A stretch of DNA of 64,000 nucleotides from an uncultured Acidimicrobiales bacterium (GCA_937925335.1 CALEWY010000009.1:48259-112258); one strand, 5' to 3'; shown: positions 56,701-64,000, counted from the stretch's first letter. Program-made: numbers and translations. Notes: generated from the letters alone by a model not told the origin.

Positions 56701-59326
56701 CCGCCACGGTGACGCCGGCGGGGTCGTGGTCGTCCTCGTCATCACCTCGCGGCCCAGGGTTGTTGTCGATGTCGTCATCGGTGGCTTCGCCTGGTCCGTC
56801 GGGTTGGTTGTCGTCGGTCTGGTCGGCGTTCGGGGTCGAGTCGACGTCGTTGCCATCGTCAGCGGAGATCTCCGCCCAGTTCACGAACTCTCCAGGCGCA
56901 ACGCTGTCGGCGGTGAGGGTGATGGTGATGGGGAGGTCGTCGCCGGCGGCGAGGGGGCCGGCGGTGATGGTTGCGGTGCCGTCGCCGTTGTCGGTCCAGG
57001 CGGGGTCGTTGAGCGAGAATCCGGTGGGGATGTAGTCGGTGACGTCAAAGGTGGTGGCGTCCACGACACCCTGGTTCGTCACGGTGATGGTGAACGTGAC
57101 GTCCGATCCCTGCTCGATGATGCCGTCGGTTGCGTCACCGAAGCTGTCGGACGAATAGACCTTGATCAGTGCGAGGTCGTAAGGCAACGAGTATCCGGCG
57201 TCCAAGGTGTGGTCGTTCGACCCCGGACCACCCGTCGTCACCGTGATCATGTCGTTCACGACGTCGGAGTCGTGCATGTCGGCGGTTGCGCCGGATCCAC
57301 TGTCGGCCACGGTCTCCGTGAGGTCCGCGTTGACTGCGCCCCCCGGCAACGGCGTCGTGTTGGTGGAGACATCGAACCCGATCACGTAGCTCGTGTTGGG
57401 AACCACGCCGTCAGCGTCGTCGAAGATGTACTCACCATCGGGACCGGTCGTGGTCGTTGCGAGCAGCGTCGTGCCGTCAGAAGCGAACAGATTGACCGTG
57501 ACGTTCGCAAGGACGGGCTCATCCGGATCCTGCACTCCGTCTTGGTCGACGTCGAGCCAGACGTAGTTGCCGATCTCGATCGGTGATGGCGTACACGGTG
57601 AGACGTTGAGGACCTCGACGTCACCGGCGATGCCCTTCGGATCATTCGGTGTGCCGTAGTCGATCGCGCCAAGCGGCGAAATCGGTGAGTCACCAGCATT
57701 GGCTTCGCGGAAGACGGCGAGGCCGTGTGGGCCAGCCTCGTTGATGATGTCAGCGGACGTCACCGCATAATCGACCGATCCGTCGGGGCGCTCGTAGTAG
57801 GCAACGCCGCCGTAGTTGTCGTCGAGACCGGCGGTTTCGGTCACCGAGATGTCGAGCGGACCGCTGTTGTTGGTGAATCGGCCGGCACCGTCAGCGCTGA
57901 GGATGTGAGTCTGGCCTCGGTGGTTGTAGGCCGAGTGCGGGCTGTCGTTACAACCGACCCGGAGTCCCACCATCATCTCGCCGGCAGGAGTGATTTCGAG
58001 GTCGGAGACGTAGTAGTGCGGGTCGGTGTTCAAGAAACCGGGGAGCGGCTCCCCGGTGTTGTCGATCACGATCGTGTGCTCAAGCGTTTCGGATGTGTCA
58101 TCGGCGAACACGATCGTTGAACCGACCGAGCTGGCGACTCCTGGGAACGCACCAGTGGCGGTGAGGTCGAGCGACCACACCTCTTGTTCGAACACGGTTC
58201 CCCAATAGAGACGGCTGCCATCGGCGCTGATCTCGAGTCCGAACGGAACGCGGTCGGCGGCCATCCCTGCGGTGCCGTCGTCGGTCAGATCCGGGTCGTA
58301 GGCGTCGAGGATCGTACCGTTCATATCGAGGCGGTAGATGTAGCCGTCTTCCCAGTTGGAGACGAAGAGCTGATCGTTCGTCTCGTCATACACCGTGTTG
58401 CCGAGGCCAACGCCGGAGTTGCGGATTGGCCCAACGTTGTCGGCTTCACAGTCGACGTGGTTGAAGGCGGTCAGCTGCTGAGGAAGTTGTGCAAAGACGG
58501 TTGGGTCACCGGTGACTCCGTCGAGCTGGTAGATCGTGCCGGCTGCGCCGATGTCGTCGAAACCGCCGCCGATGTTGCCGTACTGAACGATGGCGGGGAC
58601 GTTGCCGGGTGCAGCGTTGGTGTAGAACTCGTGGGAGTAGTTGCTCGATGCGGTGGTGTAGAGATCGCCGCGCTGGCTATCGATCGCGATGCCGAAAAGG
58701 TTGCCGAGCTGGTCGATGTGCCAGTCGGGGTGGTGGAACACGGGTGTGGTTCCGGTGACTTCGCTCCGACCAGCAGCAGGAACGGCGTTGGTGATGTCGA
58801 GGAGGGCGAATGCATCTTTGGGCAACGCGGGGTCGACGACTGCTGAGCAGGTGACCGCAGCGTTGTGTGTGAAGAGCAGGGCGCTCGATGGTGGGACGTT
58901 GTCGCACAAGACCGGTTCATGCACGCCGAAGTCGACACCGGTGGTTTCGGGCGATGCGAACGTGATGGAGCTCTCAGAATCCGGACCGATCGGGCCTTCG
59001 GTCCATCCGGTCGGCAGGGTGGTGAACTCGATTCGGTACGGCGTGCCGTCGGTCAGGCCAGCGATGGTGTAGTCGCCAGACGCGGCTGTGGTTGCGGTGG
59101 CGGCAACGCCACCAGAGGTATCAAAGGCCGTGACGGTCACACCTGCGACGCCTGCTTCGGCATCGTTCGCTCCGTTGTTGTTCACGTCGTTGAACACGGT
59201 TCCAGAGATGTCACCTGGGGCAGCCTGAGCTGGACGGACCGCGAAGGTCGCCCCCAAGGTGGCCGCGACCATGGTGATCGCAAGGAAGGCCGAAAGGCCT
59301 CGAGATGTCGACGTCGCCCTCTGCAT
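50708..59326 (-). CDS. Giant secreted DUF11-repeat protein with C-terminal sortase signal
   Basis: About 2,872 residues; ATG 59326 is preferred (AAGAAG upstream), GTG 59335 being an alternative. Order: signal peptide ending in RPAQAAPG; a SdrD-B-like domain (GTVFNDVNNNGANDAEAG); a ~450-residue region resembling a beta-propeller; a second SdrD-B-like domain (GNYVWLDVDQDGVQDPDEP); 13 DUF11-type repeats; then a Thr run and a sorting signal, IAFTGA, hydrophobic helix and RRRVTEDR. IAFTG resembles the LAxTG motif used by class E sortases. The first 11 repeats are nearly identical, ~160 residues each, and end in the acidic motif DDEDDHDPAG, which may bind calcium. Probable role: a long cell-surface stalk or adhesin. 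Confidence 0.88.
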   Translation of the reverse strand: MQRATSTSRGLSAFLAITMVAATLGATFAVRPAQAAPGDISGTVFNDVNNNGANDAEAGVAGVTVTAFDTSGGVAATATTAASGDYTIAGLTDGTPYRIEFTTLPTGWTEGPIGPDSESSITFASPETTGVDFGVHEPVLCDNVPPSSALLFTHNAAVTCSAVVDPALPKDAFALLDITNAVPAAGRSEVTGTTPVFHHPDWHIDQLGNLFGIAIDSQRGDLYTTASSNYSHEFYTNAAPGNVPAIVQYGNIGGGFDDIGAAGTIYQLDGVTGDPTVFAQLPQQLTAFNHVDCEADNVGPIRNSGVGLGNTVYDETNDQLFVSNWEDGYIYRLDMNGTILDAYDPDLTDDGTAGMAADRVPFGLEISADGSRLYWGTVFEQEVWSLDLTATGAFPGVASSVGSTIVFADDTSETLEHTIVIDNTGEPLPGFLNTDPHYYVSDLEITPAGEMMVGLRVGCNDSPHSAYNHRGQTHILSADGAGRFTNNSGPLDISVTETAGLDDNYGGVAYYERPDGSVDYAVTSADIINEAGPHGLAVFREANAGDSPISPLGAIDYGTPNDPKGIAGDVEVLNVSPCTPSPIEIGNYVWLDVDQDGVQDPDEPVLANVTVNLFASDGTTLLATTTTGPDGEYIFDDADGVVPNTSYVIGFDVSTNTTPLPGGAVNADLTETVADSGSGATADMHDSDVVNDMITVTTGGPGSNDHTLDAGYSLPYDLALIKVYSSDSFGDATDGIIEQGSDVTFTITVTNQGVVDATTFDVTDYIPTGFSLNDPAWTDNGDGTATITAGPLAAGDDLPITITLTADSVAPGEFVNWAEISADDGNDVDSTPNADQTDDNQPDGPGEATDDDIDNNPGPRGDDEDDHDPAGVTVAAYDLALTKVYTSDTHDNGTDGIIANGSSVTFTITVTNQGTVDATTFDVTDYIPTGFSLNDPAWTDNGDGTATITAGPLAAGDDLPITITLDADAAGAGESVNWAEISADDGNDSDSTPNADQTDDNQPDAPGDPTDDDIDNNPGPRGDDEDDHDPAGVTVESYDLALTKVYTSDTHDNGTDGIIANGSNVTFTITVTNQGTVDATAITVTDYIPTGFTLNDPAWTDNADGTASIAAGPIAAGASSPITITLTANGVADGDYVNWAEISSDDGTDVDSTPNADQTDDNQPAGPGDPTDDVIDNSTGPGGDDEDDHDPAGITVATYDLALAKVYTSDSTGGATDGIVEPGGDVTFTITVTNQGTVDATTFDVTDYLPAGFSLNDPAWTDNGDGTATITAGPLAAGDDLPITITLTADSLVAGDYVNWAEISADDGDDGDSTPNADQTDDNQPAGPGDPTDDDIDNSTGPGGDDEDDHDPAGITIATYDLALTKVYTSDDFGDTTDGIIENGADVTFTIIVTNQGTIDATTFDVTDYLPSGFVLNDPAWTNNADGTATITGGPLAAGASTPITITLTADSASGGAAVNWAEISSDDGSDIDSTTNTIVGDDNQPAAPGDPTDDVIDNTTGPGGADEDDHDPAQVLVQSFDLALIKVYTSDSTGGATDGVVEPGGDVTFTITVTNQGTVDATTFDVTDYLPTGFTLNDPAWTDNADGTATITSGPLAAGASTPITITMTAGLAPLGDFVNWAEISADDGNDADSTPNAVQGDDNQPAAPGDPTDDVIDNSTGPGGADEDDHDPAGITVAAYDLALTKVYTSDDFGDTTDGIIEVGSDVTFTITITNQGTVDATTFEVTDYIPTGFTLNDPAWTDNGDGTATITGGPLAAGASTPITITLTATSAASGDHVNWAEISADDGNDGDSTPNANQGDDNQPTAPGDPTDDVIDNSTGPGGADEDDHDPALVTIQNFDLALTKAYTSDTFANTTDGVVEPGSDVTFTITVTNQGTVDATTFDVTDYIPTGFSLNDPAWTDHADGTATITGGPLAAGASTPITITLTATATATPGTSVNWAEISADDGNDADSTPNATQGDDNQPAAPGDPTDDVIDNSTGPGGADEDDHDPAAVEVANYDLALTKVYTSDSSGDTTDGIVQEGDNITFTITVTNQGTIDATNFEVTDYIPTGFSLNDPAWTDNGDGTATITGGPLAAGASTPITITLTVDGSGDGDFVNWAEISLDDGNDIDSTPNATQGDDNQPAAPGDPTDDVIDNSTGPGGADEDDHDPAGFTVASYDLALTKTYTSDTSVDGNSTDGVVRQGDDVTFTITVTNQGSIDATTFDVTDYLPSGFTLNDPAWTDNGDGTATITGGPLAAGASVPITITMTATSSGAGDLVNLAEISLDDGDDEDSTPDADPADDNQPDAPGDPTDDVIDNSTGPGGDDEDDHDIAGITVDAFDLALVKQYTSDTSADGNTTDGAIEVGDDVTFTITVTNQGTVDATTFDVTDYIPTGFSLNDLAWTDNGDGTATITAGPLAAGDDLPITITLTADSPAQGSAVNWAEISADDNGDADSTPDADQTNDPQPDGPGDPTDDDIANTPGPGGADEDDHDVAGILVGGSFDLALRKTVAAGAQQPVVPGQDVTFEITIFNQGSTLADSISVIDYIDTTMWDSFDLADNPAGLTGGDRSMPYAWAPSGSNAIVTVGGTLAAGESITIPITLTARSQAATDPLLNVAEIATATPVNPDGSPIPATDTDSTSDTTNSETPIDDVIDGSAGDEDDHDIAEVEPAIFDLALRKRLLDGTNSAQVRPGDNVTFELTVFNQGTTHAERITLVDYMPDGLVLNDADWALNAAGDPAIALTGVVLAPGESVTVPITFRVAPGASSTLINQAEISAAVATNGNGVGLVGANGLPIPDIDSLPDANDTETPVDDVIDNTSNDEDDHDVAVLVLAQATTTTTTTIAFTGASSTVIASIGLLLLMAGGLVLSLGRRRVTEDR
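51857..57183. repeat. Array of eleven ~480-bp coding repeats in the giant protein gene
   Basis: Eleven consecutive units of ~480-486 bp encode DUF11-type domains starting (Y/F)DLAL(T/I)K and ending DDEDDHDPAG. Long stretches are identical between units, for example the block encoding WTDNGDGTATIT. Two further, diverged units continue to about 50870. The identity invites unequal recombination and can collapse in short-read assemblies, so the copy number needs checking. Confidence 0.9.
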
Positions 59327-59352
59327 ATCCAACACTTCTTCTCTAAACGATG

Positions 59353-59371
59353 CGTCAGTCGGTTACTGACG
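59353..59371. other. Inverted repeat in the leader of the giant-protein gene
   Basis: CGTCAGT (59353-59359) pairs with ACTGACG (59365-59371), loop CGGTT, 27 bp upstream of the preferred ATG. A second possible pairing, of the CCCC at about 59380-59383 with the G-run after 59388, lies just beyond. The 154-bp gap 59327-59480 holds no gene; it may contain the promoter and a structured leader. I match it to no known riboswitch. Confidence 0.4.
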
Positions 59372-59480
59372 GCACGTAACCCCTTCGGTTGGGGGGAGTG
59401 GATGTGAAGCGTTTGGAGCGACCTTTTCCGTCGTTTCGCCGATTGTGGGGTGTCTGCCTTCCCGCTGTATTCGTGCAGCT

Positions 59481-59936
59481 TTAGACGAGTTTGGATGCTC
59501 GGATATCTTCCATCGCGATCTGGGAGGCTCTCGGGACCGTGTACATCGCATCGCCGACTTTCCACGTCGTTGTCACAAACCCTCCGCCGGCTTCTGGTGA
59601 GACGGGAGCGGTCAGCGGAAGATCGTGCAAGATCGATCGGGCGACCTGGCGAATACGACTTGCTTGAGCGACGATCAGTCGTTCATCACTCAAGCCAATG
59701 ACGCGGTAATCGGTGGTGGCATTCACGGCGACGGCCGCCCCTGCAGCACCGACAGCGATCCGTGCGGACCACGTTGGCAACTCGGCCCACCAGGCCACCG
59801 CTGCGAGGGCCACGAACGCTGCGGCGGCAAACGGAACCATCAGCCGATGCCTTGACCAGACGTATGCAGCCTGCTTGAGGCTCTCGGATTCGTGGGTCAG
59901 CCGAAGCATCGACTTCCATAGAACGGCGCGGCGCAT
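59481..59936 (-). CDS. Small membrane protein with possible PH-like domain
   Basis: Product of 151 residues. Two hydrophobic helices (about residues 33-50 and 56-75) follow a basic N-terminus. The C-terminal half (NATTDYRVIGLSDERLIVAQA...) has the strand pattern and wording (YRVIGLSDERLIV) of bacterial PH-domain or membrane-flanked proteins. Start is uncertain: ATG 59936 or an in-frame ATG nine codons later (MLRLTHESESL). Transcribed toward the giant-protein gene but 154 bp away. Function unknown. Confidence 0.6.
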   Translation of the reverse strand: MRRAVLWKSMLRLTHESESLKQAAYVWSRHRLMVPFAAAAFVALAAVAWWAELPTWSARIAVGAAGAAVAVNATTDYRVIGLSDERLIVAQASRIRQVARSILHDLPLTAPVSPEAGGGFVTTTWKVGDAMYTVPRASQIAMEDIRASKLV

Positions 59937-59997
59937 TGGTCATTGACCGTAATCTCTAGATACGGCCCGGGCGAGAAGATGGAGCGAGGAGACGATT

Positions 59998-61506
59998 GTG
60001 CGTGGACAAATCACCGGGCGGCTCGCCAGCCTCGTCAAGCGGTCGTCCAAATCGGCCATCGAGGCTGATGGCCCCGACGCCGCTCTGCTCGCCGATCTTC
60101 GGTCTGCGTTGGCGCCAGACCGCGTGAAAATGGACGGTGCTCAACGCTCGCTACTCGGGCACGACGCGTCAGTGTTTGGTGGGGGCGTCGCCGGCCCGGT
60201 TTGTTATCCAGTCGATGCCGCGGAGGTTTCAGCGATCATGACGATCGCCGAACAGCACGGGCGCGGCATCGTGCCTCGAGGTGCTGGAACCGGTCTTGCG
60301 GGTGGTGCGATCCCTCTCGGCGCACCCGTCGTGATCGCAGTCACCAAGATGAACTCGATTCTCGAGGTCGACACGGAGAATCGGATCGCCTGGGTGGAGC
60401 CGGGTGTGATCAACCTCGATCTCTCGAAACACCTGGCCTCCTACGGGTTCCACTTTGCGCCCGACCCATCCAGCCAGCAGGTCTGCACGATCGGTGGCAA
60501 CGTTGGGAACAATTCTGGCGGCCCCCACTGTCTGCTCTATGGCGTGACGAACGCTCACGTGGTTGCGATGGAGGTCGTGCTTGCGTCCGGCGAGATCGTG
60601 ACCCTCGGCGGCCTCGACGCTGAGCCCGACGGTTATGACCTGCGCGGTGCCTTTGTCGGCAGCGAAGGGACACTTGGCATCACGACCAAGATCGCGGTGC
60701 GTCTGACACCAAACGCTCCGTCTGTCCGAACGCTCCTCCTGGCGTTCAGCACGGTCCAGGCGGCGGCGAACACCGTGAGCGCAGTGATCGCCGACGGGAT
60801 CGTGCCTGCCGCGATGGAGGTCATGGATCAGCGCATCACCATCGCGGTCGAGAACTATGTGAACGCTGGTTATCCAACCGATGCAGCAGCTGTTCTGCTC
60901 GCCGAAGTCGAAGGACTCGAAGGCGGCACCGCGATCGACGCTGATCGCATCGCCGAGCTTGGGCGAGAGAACGGAGCGGTCAGCGTTCGAGTCGCGGCGA
61001 CCGACGAGGAGCGAGCGCTCCTGTGGAAAGGCCGCAAGACCGCCTTTGGTGCCGTGGCCCAAATCGCCCCGGACTACTACTTGCACGACACCGTCGTTCC
61101 CCGGTCCAAGCTGGCGGAGGTGCTCGACCAGATTTACGAAATCGCCGATCGTCACGACGTGCTGGTGATGAACGTGTTCCACGCCGGCGACGGCAATCTC
61201 CACCCGCTGATCGTGTTCGATGGGCGCATCGAAGGCACCTGGGATCGGGTTCACGCAGCCGGTGGAGAGATCCTGCAGGCCTCGCTTGCAGCCGGCGGTG
61301 TTCTGTCTGGCGAGCACGGCATCGGAGTCGAGAAACAGCAGTACATGAGTGCGATGTTCAGCGATGACGATCTCGATCATCAAGGTCGGCTCCGCCGGGC
61401 GTTCGATCCGGCGTGTCGTGCCAACCCCGGCAAGGTGTTGCCGGCCGGCCACAGTTGTGCCGACATCGCAGCCCTTCGCAAAGTGCCGTCAGGGGTGTGG
61501 GGATGA
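59998..61506 (+). CDS. glcD: Glycolate oxidase subunit GlcD (FAD-linked)
   Basis: FAD-dependent 2-hydroxyacid dehydrogenase subunit of 502 residues. The FAD-binding PCMH-type domain shows VPRGAGTGLAGGAIP (about 98-112), the PSSQQVCTIGGNVGNNSGGPHCLLYG block and GSEGTLGITTKIAVR. The C-terminal FAD-oxidase domain has VMDQ and NVFHAGDGNLHPL, then SGEHGIGVEKQQYM. GTG 59998 has GAGGAG 7 nt upstream. First gene of glcDEF, with a four-base overlap to glcE. Confidence 0.92.
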   Translation: MRGQITGRLASLVKRSSKSAIEADGPDAALLADLRSALAPDRVKMDGAQRSLLGHDASVFGGGVAGPVCYPVDAAEVSAIMTIAEQHGRGIVPRGAGTGLAGGAIPLGAPVVIAVTKMNSILEVDTENRIAWVEPGVINLDLSKHLASYGFHFAPDPSSQQVCTIGGNVGNNSGGPHCLLYGVTNAHVVAMEVVLASGEIVTLGGLDAEPDGYDLRGAFVGSEGTLGITTKIAVRLTPNAPSVRTLLLAFSTVQAAANTVSAVIADGIVPAAMEVMDQRITIAVENYVNAGYPTDAAAVLLAEVEGLEGGTAIDADRIAELGRENGAVSVRVAATDEERALLWKGRKTAFGAVAQIAPDYYLHDTVVPRSKLAEVLDQIYEIADRHDVLVMNVFHAGDGNLHPLIVFDGRIEGTWDRVHAAGGEILQASLAAGGVLSGEHGIGVEKQQYMSAMFSDDDLDHQGRLRRAFDPACRANPGKVLPAGHSCADIAALRKVPSGVWG

Positions 61507-62468
61507 CGCCGTCGTTGGCGATCGACGATCCGGTCCTCTCAACGTTCGCAGCCGAGGTTGGATCGAACGGCCCGATTGCGGTCGCAGGCGGTCGGACTCG
61601 TTGGGACCACGGTGGCTCGCTCGCCGCCGATGCCCGAATCATCGAGGCCCCACAGGGCATCGTCGAGTACCGGCCCGACGAGATGACGGTCACCGTTCGA
61701 GCCGGCACCTCCGTCGAGGAGCTCCATGCCGAGTTGGCCGAAGCCGGCCAACGAACGGCGTTGCCAGAACGAGGCGGCTCGGTTGGCGGCGCACTCATGG
61801 TTGGTGAGAACGGCCCGTTCGTTGCCGGCCGTGGACTGTTGCGGGCATCGTTGCTCCAGGTTCGATACGTCTCAGCAGACGGTGCGCTCGTCACGGGAGG
61901 CGGGCCAACGGTGAAGAACGTGAGCGGCTTCGATATCCCACGGATCATGGTTGGGTCGCTCGGCACGCTCGGGCTCGTGGCCGAAGCAATCATTCGCACC
62001 AATCCAGTTCCCGCCACCCACCGGTTCATCGCTTCGTCCGACGTCGATCCGTTTGCAGTCCCGGACGTCATCCTTCGCCCAGGGTGCATCACGTGGGACG
62101 GCTCAACCACGACCGTGATGCTCGAAGGCCACGAGGTCGACGTTGATGCGGACGCCGCTCGGCTCGCCGAACTGGGTTCATTCGCCGACGTTGACGGCCT
62201 TCCGGAGCTACCAGCACATCGATGGTCTCTGCCACCGAGCGACGTGCGCCTGCTTGGGGCAAAGCCCAACGCGCCAGCAGTCGGTGCGTTTGTGGCCCTC
62301 GTGGGTGTCGGCACCGTCTATGCGTCCAACCCACAACCTCAGCGCTCGATCGATCCGACGGTGCGATTGATTAGCGACCGTATGAAGAATCAGTTTGATC
62401 CGACCGGCCGGCTTAACCCTGGACGATCGGTTCTGCCGTTCGAACCGAACAAAGCAGGAGCCGCCTGA
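61503..62468 (+). CDS. glcE: Glycolate oxidase FAD-binding subunit GlcE
   Basis: Product of 321 residues, a half-length paralogue of GlcD with the FAD-binding domain: IAVAGGRTRWDHGG, VEYRPDEMTVTVRAGTSVEELHAELAEAGQ and VKNVSGFDIPRIMVGSLGTLGLVAEAI. ATG 61503 overlaps the glcD stop (ATGA). Works with GlcD and GlcF to oxidise glycolate to glyoxylate, giving electrons to the quinone pool. Confidence 0.9.
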   Translation: MTPSLAIDDPVLSTFAAEVGSNGPIAVAGGRTRWDHGGSLAADARIIEAPQGIVEYRPDEMTVTVRAGTSVEELHAELAEAGQRTALPERGGSVGGALMVGENGPFVAGRGLLRASLLQVRYVSADGALVTGGGPTVKNVSGFDIPRIMVGSLGTLGLVAEAIIRTNPVPATHRFIASSDVDPFAVPDVILRPGCITWDGSTTTVMLEGHEVDVDADAARLAELGSFADVDGLPELPAHRWSLPPSDVRLLGAKPNAPAVGAFVALVGVGTVYASNPQPQRSIDPTVRLISDRMKNQFDPTGRLNPGRSVLPFEPNKAGAA

Positions 62469-63637
62469 TGGATCTCAAGCTCGATGCTGACGACCTGAAC
62501 ACATGCGTGCAATGTGGCTTGTGTCTGCCGCATTGCCCAACCTTTCGGGTCACGGGTGAAGAAACGATGTCGCCCCGGGGTCGGATCGCACTGATGCGTG
62601 CGGTTCAAGACGACGGCGTGCCGGTGACCGATGAGGTCGTTGATGCCTTTGCCACCTGTGTCCAGTGTCGTGGGTGCGAACCGGCCTGCCCCAGCGGGGT
62701 TCCGTACGGCCACCTCATGGAGCGGACGAGGGAGACACTCGCTGACGCAGGAGCGATGACGCCAACGTGGCAGCGCCTGGCGTTGAAGCCGCTTGCGTAT
62801 CCCGCGATGCTGCGGGCTGGGTCCAAAGCACTTTCGGTTGCGCAACGCCTCAATCTTGTACCCGCACGCCTCGGGTTATCCGAAGAGATCCCGTTCTCCC
62901 AAGAGCCGCTCGCCACGTCTGGCGATGATCTCTTCCTCTTCACGGGTTGTGTCATGGATGCGTGGCAGCGCGACGTTCACGCGTCAGGGCAGCGAGTGCT
63001 TGAGGCCGCCGGCTTTGGCGTCACACCAACCAACGATCTGGCGCCGTGTTGTGGCGCGCTACAGGCGCACGCTGGTCTCGCTCGCGACACACGCTCGCTG
63101 GCCGAGAAGATGATGGCCAACCTGCCCGCTGGCGGCGGTGAAACACCCCGACCAATCGTGGTGGATTCGGCTGGATGCGGAGCCGCGATGAAGGACTACG
63201 GTCACCTCCTTGGAACGCCTGAAGCAGAGGCGTTCTCGGCTCGTGTCTTCGACATTCAAGAGTTCGTTGCACAACACATGAACCGGCTGCCTGCGGTCGA
63301 GCCGCTCGAACTCGCCGTCGCCGTGCAAGACCCCTGCCACCTGCGTCATGTTCAACGAGTACACGATGCCACTCGAACCGTGCTCCGGCCGTTCGTGCGA
63401 GAGCTCATCGAGCTCGATGACGACGGGCTCTGTTGTGGGGCTGGGGGTGCCTACTCGGTGCTGCAGCCCGAGCTTGCCGGACAGATCAGAGAGCGGAAGG
63501 TTGCATCGATCGAGCGGGCCGCTGCGGACTTTGTCGCATCGGCGAATCCGGGTTGCTCAATGCACCTCGGCGGAGTCGGCGTCGCCACCGTCCACCCCAT
63601 GCAGATCGTCGATCGAGGTTTGCACGGGATTGCGTAG
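62468..63637 (+). CDS. glcF: Glycolate oxidase iron-sulfur subunit GlcF
   Basis: Product of 389 residues. Two 4Fe-4S motifs at the N-terminus, CVQCGLCLPHCPTF and CVQCRGCEPACPSG, followed by two CCG domains with CCGALQAHAG and CCGAGGAYSVLQPEL. Start ATG 62468 overlaps the glcE stop (TGATG). Its 3' end overlaps the convergent EAL gene by 81 bp. Confidence 0.93.
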   Translation: MDLKLDADDLNTCVQCGLCLPHCPTFRVTGEETMSPRGRIALMRAVQDDGVPVTDEVVDAFATCVQCRGCEPACPSGVPYGHLMERTRETLADAGAMTPTWQRLALKPLAYPAMLRAGSKALSVAQRLNLVPARLGLSEEIPFSQEPLATSGDDLFLFTGCVMDAWQRDVHASGQRVLEAAGFGVTPTNDLAPCCGALQAHAGLARDTRSLAEKMMANLPAGGGETPRPIVVDSAGCGAAMKDYGHLLGTPEAEAFSARVFDIQEFVAQHMNRLPAVEPLELAVAVQDPCHLRHVQRVHDATRTVLRPFVRELIELDDDGLCCGAGGAYSVLQPELAGQIRERKVASIERAAADFVASANPGCSMHLGGVGVATVHPMQIVDRGLHGIA

Positions 63638-64000
63638 GTGGCTGCGTAGATCGTCCTCGGCCATCGGACGGCCGAAGCGGTAGCCCTGGAGTCGATCGGC
63701 GCCCAGGCCGCGGAGGATCGTTTCTTGCTGGGCTCCTTCAACACCTTCAACGGTCACCTGGTGCCCGAGAAGGTGGCCTGTCTCAATGACGAGCTTCACC
63801 AGCGAGAGATCGTCGCTTCGGTGGAGGTTCGACGTAAACGTGCGGTCGACCTTCAAGACATCGACCGGCAGCTGGCGAAGGTGCGAGAGCGACGTGTAGC
63901 CGGTGCCGAAGTCGTCGATCGCCACTTGGATGCCAACGTCTCGCAGCGCAGCGAGATGTCGCCCGGCGGTCGTGAAGTCGTCGAGCAAGGCACTCTCGGT
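63557..64000 (-). CDS. EAL-domain protein, C-terminal part (c-di-GMP phosphodiesterase), 5' end outside window
   Basis: The frame runs off the right edge. Visible EAL-domain parts: TESALLDDF, the metal-binding DDFGTGYTSLSHLRQLPVDVLKVDRTF, EGVEGAQQ and LQGYRFGRPM. The conserved residues of active phosphodiesterases in this half (Asp-Asp, Lys, Glu in EGVE, Gln) are present, so catalysis is possible. The last ~27 codons extend past the domain and lie antisense to the end of glcF. The EAL motif itself and any GGDEF or sensor domain lie outside the window. Confidence 0.88.
   Translation of the reverse strand, partial: TESALLDDFTTAGRHLAALRDVGIQVAIDDFGTGYTSLSHLRQLPVDVLKVDRTFTSNLHRSDDLSLVKLVIETGHLLGHQVTVEGVEGAQQETILRGLGADRLQGYRFGRPMAEDDLRSHLRNPVQTSIDDLHGVDGGDADSAEVH

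Noticed and set aside
51857..57183. Repeat array considered as CRISPR or satellite
   Set aside because: Units are ~480 bp and encode protein domains in one continuous frame; there is no short direct repeat with unique spacers.
55277..57586. 769-codon plus-strand frame opposite the giant repeat gene (also 52226-53455 and 53987-55006)
   Set aside because: These follow the 480-bp repeats in antisense and have Val/Gly/Asp-rich repetitive composition produced by codon bias of the real minus-strand gene; no domain or signal is visible.
59943..59962. TTGACC with TAGATA as promoter for glcD
   Set aside because: The spacing between the two boxes is only 8 bp, too short for a sigma-70-type promoter.

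Overview
The window is high-GC, gene-dense DNA with GTG and TTG starts, many ATGA/TGATG stop-start overlaps, an F420-type (LLM) oxidoreductase, LytTR signalling and a sortase-anchored giant surface protein. This points to a high-GC Gram-positive, probably a marine or aquatic actinobacterium of the Acidimicrobiia (Ilumatobacter-like). That placement is inferred from gene content and style; no rRNA or tRNA gene is present to confirm it.

Layout. (1) 1-17.7 kb: the 3' end of a c-type cytochrome gene and a coupled membrane protein, then a complete 14-gene NADH:quinone oxidoreductase (complex I) operon nuoABCDEFGHIJKLMN. (2) 17.7-25.8 kb: an interval of unrelated genes: receiver-like protein, YczE-type membrane protein, tRNA-dihydrouridine synthase, LLM oxidoreductase, lipoprotein, a broken phosphotransferase gene, a short-chain dehydrogenase and a glycogen branching enzyme. 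(3) 25.9-38.0 kb: a second, divergent complex I operon, nuoABCD-HIJKLMN, with no nuoE, nuoF or nuoG, closed by a MidA/NDUFAF7-family methyltransferase gene. (4) 38-46.8 kb: TetR regulator, acetyl-CoA synthetase, HAD protein, two methyltransferases, and a minus-strand four-gene operon coding a LytTR response regulator, a small membrane protein, an acetate-type sodium/solute symporter and a LytS-like kinase. (5) 47-50.6 kb: a TRAP transporter (small permease, large permease, binding protein). (6) 50.7-59.3 kb: one gene for a ~2,870-residue repeat protein with a signal peptide, 13 DUF11-type repeats and a C-terminal sorting signal. (7) 59.5-64 kb: a small membrane protein, a glcDEF glycolate oxidase operon and the C-terminal part of an EAL-domain protein.

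The genes suggest a respiratory heterotroph using small organic acids: acetate (Acs, symporter), glycolate (GlcDEF) and a TRAP substrate, feeding electrons to two complex I versions. Complex I-1 has its own NADH module. Complex I-2 must borrow that module or take electrons from another donor such as ferredoxin.

The least expected signals are in the nuo operons. A ~59-bp hairpin repeat (55/59 identical) lies immediately after the nuoD stop codon in BOTH operons. Each copy forms a micro-ORF exactly bridging the upstream stop and the downstream start. A third, diverged copy is read in the same frame as the C-terminal tail of NuoC2. NuoL1 carries a ~140-residue Ala-rich coiled-coil insertion, NuoL2 a His/Asp/Ser-rich loop with two cysteines. 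NuoD2, but not NuoD1, has the arginine that NDUFAF7 methylates in mitochondrial complex I, and the NDUFAF7-like gene directly follows operon 2.
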